Shown here: one piece after another, positions 7,660 through 11,944 of the stretch | How the letters are laid out: each line of letters starts with the position of its first letter | Numbering within the stretch: position 1 is the stretch's first letter | DNA from: Pseudomonadota bacterium | GTDB taxonomy: Bacteria > Pseudomonadota > Gammaproteobacteria > Steroidobacterales > Rariloculaceae | Reading direction: 5' to 3' | Assembly: GCA_009843005.1 (NCBI GenBank) | Contig: VYEH01000189.1 | Coordinates: forward strand, 1-11,944 | DNA length: 11,944 bases | Program-made: the position numbers and the translations under genes | Notes under the pieces: generated by a model | Database searches by the model: none | Told to the model about the DNA's origin: nothing | What the model saw: the letters and a program-made list of their open reading frames with translations, nothing else

Positions 7660-9114
7660 ATGAACATCGATGGATTCGCCTGCGTGATCCCGACTCTCGT
7701 CGTGCTCGTGCTCGCCGTCCTGTCCAAGCGCACCATCGAACCGCTCGTTGGCGGCACGGTGGTGGGGCTCGCCATGCTCGCGCCCTCGGAACTGCTGACC
7801 AACTTTACCGACGTCATCCTCACGGTCATGCAGGACGAGACCATCGGCTGGGTGATCATGGTCTGCGGGCTGATGGGCGGCCTGATCGCGGTGTTGGCGC
7901 GGATCGGCGGCGCGTCCGCCTTCGGCCGGCTCGCCAGCCGCCGGGTCCGAACCCGGGCCAGCGCGCTGCTGGCCACCTGGCTGCTCGGCCTCGCCGTCTT
8001 CATCGACGACTACCTCAATGCGCTCGCGATCAGTTCGTCGATGAAGCGGCTGACGGATCGCTTCCGTGTATCGCGCGAGATGCTGGCCTACGTGGTCGAT
8101 TCCACCGCGGCGCCAATCTGCGTGCTGGTCCCGCTGTCCACCTGGACGGTGTTCTTCGCCGCGGTGCTGGAGGACAGCGCGGCCGCAGAAACCGGGCAGG
8201 GGCTCTCCGTCTACATCGGCGCGATCCCGTACATGTTCTATGCATGGGCCGCCGTGGCCATCGTGCCACTGGTGATCGTCGGAGCGATACCTGTGTTCGG
8301 GCCGATGAGAATGGCTGAAGGGCAAGTTCAGCAGCCCGAAGGATCCGGTGGATTGGTACCAGGCGCCGATGGAAGCAACGCGCGGCACGCTGACGGGATC
8401 GGCTCGCAGGGCATCGATGAGAGCGTCCCGCCGGGTACCGATGGGATGGCGCTGCCGGGCGCAGAAGGCGTCGCCGCGTTTCGAGCCGAACTCCGCGGCG
8501 CCGTCCTCAACTTCCTCGTACCTATCCTCGCACTGGTCGGCTTCACCTGGTATCTGGGCGCGGACATCCTCAAGGGCGTCACCGTGGCGCTGGCGCTGAC
8601 CCTGGTGCTGGTGGCCGTGCAGCGCCTGCTCAGCGTCACCGAGCTGTTCGACACGATCCTGGAAGGCTTCAAGTCCATGCTCCTGCCGCTGGGAACGGTC
8701 GTGGCGGGCTTCATGCTGAAGGAAGTGAACGACCAGCTCGGACTCGCACCCTACGTCATCGGCGTCGTCCAGCCGCTGATGACCGCCGAATTCCTGCCCC
8801 TGGTCACCTTCCTCACCATCGCATTGATCGCCTTCGCCAGCGGATCCTTCTGGGGCATCATCGTGGTGGCCATGCCCATCGTCATCCCGCTGGCCGACGC
8901 TGTCAACGCTGACCTCTCGCTGGTAATCGGCGCCCTGATCTCCGCCAGCGCCTTCGGCAGCCATACCTGTTTCTACGGCGACTCCACCGTGCTCTCCGCC
9001 CACGGCAGCGGATGCGGCGCCATCGATCATGCGCTCACGCAACTTCCGTACGCGCTGCTCGCGGCCGGTGTCGCCTCCGTCGCGTTCGTCGTCGCCGGCT
9101 TCGCACTGGGCTGA
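7660..9114 (+). CDS. NhaC-family Na+/H+ antiporter or amine/amino-acid carrier
   Basis: This is a polytopic inner-membrane protein of 484 residues with many hydrophobic segments (for example 7-21, 63-80, 101-116, 196-212, 283-299, 306-320, 378-412 and 465-483). Family motifs are present: FIDDYLN (114-120), DSTAAP (147-152), ASGSFWG (393-399) and GSHTCFYGDSTVLSA (433-447). NhaC-family members are known as Na+/H+ antiporters, but some carry lysine, tyrosine, methionine or malate/lactate. Placed between a deiminase and an aminotransferase, it more likely moves the substrate or a product (agmatine, putrescine or a related amine) than serves pH homeostasis; this is inference. A hydrophilic loop at about 217-277, rich in Gly and Asp with PG[A/T][D/E]G repeats, is unusually long. 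AAGG (7647-7650) lies 9 nt before the start. Confidence 0.88.
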   Translation: MNIDGFACVIPTLVVLVLAVLSKRTIEPLVGGTVVGLAMLAPSELLTNFTDVILTVMQDETIGWVIMVCGLMGGLIAVLARIGGASAFGRLASRRVRTRASALLATWLLGLAVFIDDYLNALAISSSMKRLTDRFRVSREMLAYVVDSTAAPICVLVPLSTWTVFFAAVLEDSAAAETGQGLSVYIGAIPYMFYAWAAVAIVPLVIVGAIPVFGPMRMAEGQVQQPEGSGGLVPGADGSNARHADGIGSQGIDESVPPGTDGMALPGAEGVAAFRAELRGAVLNFLVPILALVGFTWYLGADILKGVTVALALTLVLVAVQRLLSVTELFDTILEGFKSMLLPLGTVVAGFMLKEVNDQLGLAPYVIGVVQPLMTAEFLPLVTFLTIALIAFASGSFWGIIVVAMPIVIPLADAVNADLSLVIGALISASAFGSHTCFYGDSTVLSAHGSGCGAIDHALTQLPYALLAAGVASVAFVVAGFALG

Positions 9115-9124
9115 CCACCGCGCA

Positions 9125-9160
9125 ATGGAAAGCCAGTCTGCAACTTCAAGGAAAGACTGA
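9125..9160 (+). CDS. Putative micro-ORF a upstream of the aminotransferase gene
   Basis: ATG 9125 encodes MESQSATSRKD and stops at 9158-9160. It starts 10 nt after the carrier's stop codon and has no clear ribosome-binding site of its own, so it would depend on coupling from the carrier gene. It contains the SRK element that recurs as TRRK in the next two micro-ORFs. Translation is unproven. Confidence 0.2.
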   Translation: MESQSATSRKD

Positions 9161-9167
9161 AGTCCAC

Positions 9168-9206
9168 ATGGAGACAAGAGTGAACTCTACGCGACGGAAA
9201 GCATGA
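9168..9206 (+). CDS. Putative micro-ORF b upstream of the aminotransferase gene
   Basis: ATG 9168 encodes METRVNSTRRKA. Its TGA (9204-9206) overlaps the next ATG (9203) as ATGA. Its arginine codons are AGA, CGA and CGG, not the CGC common in the neighbouring genes. A GAAG lies just upstream. It may be a leader peptide or a consequence of the 23-nt repeat. Confidence 0.28.
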   Translation: METRVNSTRRKA

Positions 9207-9226
9207 ACCCCACGCGAAGGAAAGGA
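9181..9226 (+). repeat. 23-nt tandem repeat placing successive start codons
   Basis: Two units, 9181-9203 and 9204-9226, match at 19 of 23 positions. Both contain TGAAC, then ACGCGA, then GGAAAG, and each ends with the A of an ATG. A third partial unit begins at 9227 (TGA). Because 23 is not a multiple of 3, each unit shifts the frame and creates an ATGA stop/start overlap. The last unit gives the aminotransferase its ribosome-binding site (AAGGAAAGG, 9217-9225) and its start. Confidence 0.75.
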
Positions 9227-9229
9227 TGA
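9203..9229 (+). CDS. Putative micro-ORF c, overlapping the aminotransferase start
   Basis: ATG 9203 encodes MNPTRRKG. Its TGA (9227-9229) overlaps the aminotransferase ATG (9226) as ATGA, and GGAAAG (9196-9201) lies just upstream. It shares N-x-TRRK with micro-ORF b. The arrangement is typical of translational coupling, but expression is unproven. Confidence 0.28.
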   Translation: MNPTRRKG

Positions 9230-10605
9230 GCCAACCTGACTGGAAAACCCTCTGGGAGATGGACCGGAATCATTTCATCCACCCCTACACCGACTTCTCC
9301 ACCTTCAAGGAGCAGGGCAGCCAGATCATCAGCAAGGCCGAGGGCGTGCACGTGATCGATTCGCGAGGCAACCGACTGCTCGACGGCATGGCCGGGCTCT
9401 GGTGCGTGAACATCGGCCATGGCCGGCGCGAAATGGTGGAATGCATCGCCGGGCAGGCGGCGAGGATGCAGTACTACAACCCCTTCGGCCACAGCGGGAA
9501 TGAGCCCGCGGCGTTGTTATCCGCCAAGCTGGCCGAACTGACCCCGGGCGAACTCAACCACGTCTTCTACACCACCGGCGGATCCACCGCCAACGACGCC
9601 GCCATCCGCCTCGTGCACTACTACAACAACCTGCGGGGCAAGCCGCGGAAGAAGTGGATCGTCTCGCGGCTGGGGGCGTATCACGGCGCCACCTACGTGA
9701 CTGCGAGCCTCACCGGCATTCATGCGACCAAGCACGGTTTCGACCGCATCGCGGACGACTGGATCACCCACGTTTCAGCGGCCAACATGTACCGCCGGCC
9801 CGACGGTGCGGAGCAAATGGACGAAGAGGAATATTGCGAGTTCCTGGCCTCGGAATTCCGTAATCGAATCGCCCAACTGGGCGCGGACAACGTGGCGGCC
9901 TTCATCGCCGAGCCGGTCATGGGGGCAGGGGGCGTGCTCGTGGCGCCGCGCGGCTACCACCGGAAAATGTGGGAAATCTGCCGGGAAAACGATGTGCTCT
10001 ACATCGCCGACGAAGTCGTCACCGGTTTCGGCCGGCTGGGCGCCTGGTTCGCCTCCGAGGAAGTCTACGACTACGTCCCGGACATCCTCGTGCTCGCCAA
10101 GGGCATCAACTCGGGCTACATCCCCCTCGGCGCGGCGGTTTTCTCCGAGGAAATCTACGACGTCATCAGCCGGCCCCAACGCGAGGGCGGTCTGTTGACG
10201 ATGGGATTCACCTACTCAGGCCATCCGATCGCCTGCGCAGCCGCCCTGAAGAACATCGAGATCATCGAGCGCGAGGACCTCTGCGCCAGGGTGCGCGATG
10301 TTGGATCGTACTTCTTCGAACAGGCGCTGACATTGCGCGATCTGCCTATCGTCGGAGACGTGCGGGGCAGTCATTTCATGGTCGGCATTGAGTACGTTGA
10401 GGACAAGCAGAGCAAGACACCCTACGATCCGAAGGTGCGCGTGGCTGAAAGGGTGTTTGAGGCTTGTCGCGATCAGGGCTTGATAGTCCGCCCTATAGGC
10501 AACCAGACCGTGCTTTCGCCGCCATTGATCCTGACCAGAAGTCAGACTGATCGGCTTTTCGGAATACTGCGCACGAGCATCGAGCAGACTGCTACCATGA
10601 TGTGA
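9226..10605 (+). CDS. Class III PLP-dependent omega-aminotransferase (putrescine/omega-amino acid-pyruvate type)
   Basis: The 459-residue protein is a complete class III aminotransferase. The N-terminal ISKAEGVHVIDSRGNRLLDG and MAGLWCVNIGHGR match the SpuC-like and omega-amino acid-pyruvate aminotransferases. Cofactor residues are visible: the GGSTAND phosphate loop (about 121-127), AYHGAT (about 151-156), Asp262 in IADEVVTGFGR, and Lys292 in LAKGINSGYIPLG, which forms the Schiff base with PLP. GFTYSGHP is also typical. Such enzymes move an amino group from putrescine, beta-alanine or GABA to pyruvate or another keto acid. With the deiminase and carbamoylase upstream, putrescine to 4-aminobutanal is the natural reading; beta-alanine after N-carbamoyl-beta-alanine cleavage is the main alternative. 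ATG 9226 overlaps the stop of a micro-ORF. No downstream aldehyde dehydrogenase lies in the window, so that step must be encoded elsewhere. Confidence 0.93.
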   Translation: MSQPDWKTLWEMDRNHFIHPYTDFSTFKEQGSQIISKAEGVHVIDSRGNRLLDGMAGLWCVNIGHGRREMVECIAGQAARMQYYNPFGHSGNEPAALLSAKLAELTPGELNHVFYTTGGSTANDAAIRLVHYYNNLRGKPRKKWIVSRLGAYHGATYVTASLTGIHATKHGFDRIADDWITHVSAANMYRRPDGAEQMDEEEYCEFLASEFRNRIAQLGADNVAAFIAEPVMGAGGVLVAPRGYHRKMWEICRENDVLYIADEVVTGFGRLGAWFASEEVYDYVPDILVLAKGINSGYIPLGAAVFSEEIYDVISRPQREGGLLTMGFTYSGHPIACAAALKNIEIIEREDLCARVRDVGSYFFEQALTLRDLPIVGDVRGSHFMVGIEYVEDKQSKTPYDPKVRVAERVFEACRDQGLIVRPIGNQTVLSPPLILTRSQTDRLFGILRTSIEQTATMM

Positions 10606-10631
10606 GGCTCCCGCGGCTCTTCGTACACCAC

Positions 10632-10657
10632 CTCCGAAGACTTGATCGCCTTCGGGG
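10632..10657 (+). terminator. Candidate terminator-like hairpin after the aminotransferase gene
   Basis: CTCCGAAG (10632-10639) can pair with CTTCGGGG (10650-10657) in an 8-bp stem with one T-G wobble and a 10-nt loop. A moderately T-rich stretch follows (TTGATTCTGTTT) rather than a clean T-run. It lies 27 nt past the aminotransferase stop and would mark the end of the cluster before the antitoxin gene. Confidence 0.35.
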
Positions 10658-10666
10658 TTGATTCTG

Positions 10667-10676
10667 TTTACGTAAA
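10667..10676. promoter_or_regulatory. Palindromic operator candidate for the HigA-like gene
   Basis: TTTACGTAAA is a perfect 10-bp palindrome about 77 bp upstream of the antitoxin start. It sits between a possible -35 (TTGATT, 10658-10663) and a possible -10 (TACAGT, 10683-10688); the 19-bp spacing is long. HigA-type antitoxins commonly bind short AT-rich palindromes at their own promoter, so autoregulation is a reasonable inference. Confidence 0.4.
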
Positions 10677-10695
10677 ACGCCGTACAGTCGACCCG

Positions 10696-10752
10696 CATTT
10701 TCACAGTCGTAAGGACCGGAAGACGCGACGGTTCTTCGAGGGAGATCAAGCG
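10696..10752 (+). pseudogene. Remnant of a HigB-type toxin N terminus
   Basis: The frame leading into the antitoxin reads FHSRKDRKTRRFFEGDQA directly before its ATG. KDRKTRRFFEGD resembles the first residues of HigB toxins, which to my recollection begin MI-x-SF-x-(D/H)K-x-(T/L)-x-x-(L/F)F-x-G. A complete HigB has about 90 residues, and no such frame exists between 10606 and 10753. The middle and end of the toxin appear deleted, leaving the start fused in frame to the antitoxin. The same DNA provides the antitoxin's ribosome-binding site (GAGGGAG, 10738-10744). The match is short, so confidence is moderate. Confidence 0.4.
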
Positions 10753-11067
10753 ATGAATTCGAGAAACGGTATGCGGCCGGTGCATCCGGGCGAGATCCTT
10801 CGCGAGGAGCTCAACACGATCGGACTTTCGGCCAATGCCTTGTCGAAGGAACTGGGTGTGCCAGTGAACAGGATTACGATGATCCTTAACGGTCAGCGGG
10901 GCGTGAGCGCCGATACGGCGCTGCGACTCGCGAGGTATTTCGGAACGACGCCGCAGCTTTGGCTGAACCTGCAGAAGACTTGGGAACTGCGTCGAGCCGA
11001 GATGGAAGCGGGATCGTCGATCGCGGAACAAGTCACGCCTTGGGGAGAAGATCGCCCGCAACGGTGA
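10753..11067 (+). CDS. higA: HigA-family antitoxin / XRE-type HTH regulator
   Basis: The 104-residue protein opens with RPVHPGEILREEL, the hallmark of HigA/VapI antitoxins. An XRE-type helix-turn-helix follows (LSANALSKELGVPVNRITMILNGQRGVSADTALRLARYFG, about residues 24-63) and then the family's TTPQLWLNLQKTWELRRAE. HigA normally neutralises the HigB ribosome-dependent mRNA interferase and represses the higBA promoter. ATG 10753 has GAGGGAG 8 nt upstream; an upstream in-frame start at 10642 would read through the apparent toxin remnant and is less likely. There is no intact toxin on either side, so this looks like an orphan antitoxin that may persist as an anti-addiction factor or a regulator. 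It is separated from the aminotransferase by 147 bp with a hairpin. Confidence 0.88.
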   Translation: MNSRNGMRPVHPGEILREELNTIGLSANALSKELGVPVNRITMILNGQRGVSADTALRLARYFGTTPQLWLNLQKTWELRRAEMEAGSSIAEQVTPWGEDRPQR

Positions 11068-11199
11068 ACTGCATGTTGACCGGGGAATCGCCCTGGAATC
11101 CCGACACAATTTTTCGCGCTAGTCTCTTAGCCAACCCAATGCCCAAAGAAGGGCTTACGTGTTCTCGCTCCGCTGAACGTGCTGTTGCTCGGTACCCGA

Positions 11200-11940
11200 T
11201 CAGTCTTCCGGCGATTCAAGGCCGGCGCGACGCTCTGTGCTGAGCCGCGCGTAGGGTACCGACCACATTACATCGTCGCATTGCACCTTGGCGCGCTTGG
11301 GGTTCATGCGCACGATGGTCCCAGTTCTCAAGTCTCCGCGGGCGATGAAGGTGACGGCATCGCCGGTCCGGAACTTCGCCCTGGCGGCCTCCCGGGCATT
11401 GCGCGCCTCGTCGCTTTCGGGCGCGCAGGACTTCGGTGTTGCGCCAAGCCGCCTGGCGATCTCCTTCCAGGCGGGTCCGTGCCCCGCTTTCGGTCCGGCG
11501 AGCGCGTGGGCGATCTCGTGCAGGATGGTGTCGGTGACCTGACCGGGCGCCTCGTTCAGGGCGTGCACACGACTGATGAGGATCAGCTTCTGCTGCTGAC
11601 GGCATTCGCCCAGTTTTTTCCGTGCGCCGTTGAAGCGTAGCGACCACTCGCCGAGACCGTGCCGGTCCATGAGTTCACGTGCCTGAACAGCAGTTTGCTT
11701 GAGCCGCATCATGCGTTCCTCGCGGTCTTGCGCGGTGGAACGGCAAACATGCTCGAGTCCGTGGTACGGCACGGCCCAGACGACGGTGCCGCAACTCACC
11801 CTGGCACGCTTCGGATTGAGTTTCTCCACCGTGCCGGTCAGCGTGCCGCCGTCGGCGGTCGAGAACCGCACCCGGTCGCCGACATCGAATAGAACTTGGG
11901 CATCCTCGGTGTGGATCGAGTCGGCGCAATTCGTACCCAA
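11200..11940 (-). CDS. SprT-like zinc metalloprotease-fold protein with duplicated flanking domain
   Basis: From TTG 11940 the protein has 246 residues. The frame remains open to the right edge, so the true start may lie outside. The core (about 77-172) has HEIAH (141-145) and His154 in GHGPAWKEIARRLG, the zinc-binding pattern of SprT/Wss1/Spartan-like proteins. Cys172 follows in PKSC, but the four-Cys zinc ribbon of classic SprT is absent. The core is flanked by two related segments, about 20-62 and 192-233. Each reads GD-x-V-x-F, then TGT, then NPKRA[R/K]V, a Cys, and W[A/S]VPY; they look like small SH3/KOW-type beta domains that might bind nucleic acid or protein. SprT-family proteins are linked to DNA-protein crosslink repair, but the role here is not established. 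The gene converges on higA across 132 bp, which holds only a weak 4-bp-stem hairpin at 11141-11154. Confidence 0.8.
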   Translation of the reverse strand: MGTNCADSIHTEDAQVLFDVGDRVRFSTADGGTLTGTVEKLNPKRARVSCGTVVWAVPYHGLEHVCRSTAQDREERMMRLKQTAVQARELMDRHGLGEWSLRFNGARKKLGECRQQQKLILISRVHALNEAPGQVTDTILHEIAHALAGPKAGHGPAWKEIARRLGATPKSCAPESDEARNAREAARAKFRTGDAVTFIARGDLRTGTIVRMNPKRAKVQCDDVMWSVPYARLSTERRAGLESPED

Positions 11941-11944
11941 ACCG

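Larger units (their letters stand above)
7559..7665 (+). repeat. Triplicated ribosome-binding-site/start-codon module
   Basis: A 22-nt module occurs three times, at 7559-7580, 7603-7624 and 7644-7665. Each copy has CTG[A/T]AGG, then nine variable bases, then ATGAAC, so every copy pairs an AAGG/AGGG ribosome-binding site with an ATG 8-9 nt downstream. The sequence after the first two ATGs is also related (GCAG, TGCC and CGCC at matching places). The third copy provides the real start of the NhaC-family gene. The first overlaps the stop codon of the deiminase gene. Periods are 44 and 41 bp. Confidence 0.75.

Noticed and set aside
6543..8003. Minus-strand frame of about 486 codons opposite the deiminase gene
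   Set aside because: No domain is seen, and it is antisense to an enzyme with all catalytic residues intact.
7531..9177. Minus-strand frame of about 548 codons opposite the carrier gene
   Set aside because: It is low-complexity in His, Asp, Gly and Gln and mirrors the codon bias of the plus-strand carrier, which has clear family motifs.
2577..10605. Pyrimidine catabolism (N-carbamoyl-beta-alanine to beta-alanine to malonate semialdehyde) as the main reading of the cluster
   Set aside because: The M20 enzyme and aminotransferase would allow it, but no dihydropyrimidinase or dehydrogenase is present, and the deiminase family enzyme points to a guanidino substrate. Kept only as an alternative.
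10642..10752. Possible N-terminal extension of the HigA-like protein
   Set aside because: HigA proteins normally begin close to the HPGEIL motif, and ATG 10753 has a good ribosome-binding site. The upstream part looks like a toxin remnant and overlaps the promoter-like palindrome.
11141..11154. GCCC-AAAGAA-GGGC hairpin between the convergent higA and SprT-like genes as a terminator
   Set aside because: The stem is only 4 bp and no T-run follows on either strand.
1..11944. CRISPR array, tRNA, rRNA or insertion sequence
   Set aside because: Apart from the short start-module repeats I see no regularly spaced repeats, cloverleaf, transposase or terminal inverted repeats.

Overview
The window is GC-rich DNA from a Gram-negative bacterium. 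Two outer-membrane beta-barrel proteins end in the typical C-terminal Phe, and one is a TonB-dependent receptor with the plug style common in Gammaproteobacteria and sphingomonads. I infer a heterotrophic proteobacterium, possibly a gammaproteobacterium, but cannot name a genus. I see no rRNA, tRNA, CRISPR array or insertion sequence.

Layout. (a) 1-1322 (+): 3' part of a DUF5916-type outer-membrane barrel gene. (b) 1351-2421 (-): a 72-residue GIY-YIG-like protein, preceded on the same strand by a LuxR-type regulator. (c) 2422-2576: a divergent control region with two dyads. (d) 2577-10605 (+): a five-gene catabolic cluster: M20-family carbamoylase/amidohydrolase, TonB-dependent receptor, agmatine deiminase (PPAD family), NhaC-family carrier, and class III omega-aminotransferase. 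(e) 10753-11067 (+): a HigA-like antitoxin whose upstream DNA appears to keep only the first residues of a HigB toxin. (f) 11200 to the right edge (-): a SprT-like HEXXH protein whose catalytic core is flanked by two copies of the same small domain.

How the genes may work together. The enzymes fit one route: agmatine is deiminated to N-carbamoylputrescine, which is decarbamoylated to putrescine, which is transaminated to 4-aminobutanal. The M20 hydrolase would take the place of the usual nitrilase-type AguB. The receptor and carrier would supply outer- and inner-membrane transport, and the divergent LuxR-type regulator would control the set. This is inference from gene content. The deiminase carries extra segments, so the true substrate may be a related guanidino compound.

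The most unusual structure is in the two spacers inside the cluster. Before the carrier, a ribosome-binding-site-plus-ATGAAC module occurs three times (starts at 7559, 7603 and 7644). Before the aminotransferase, a 23-nt unit is repeated in tandem. Both spacers therefore hold chains of micro-ORFs, several joined by ATGA stop/start overlaps, which lead into the real start codon. The micro-ORFs before the aminotransferase are rich in unusual arginine codons. They could be leader peptides or translational-coupling relays, or simply recent local duplications.
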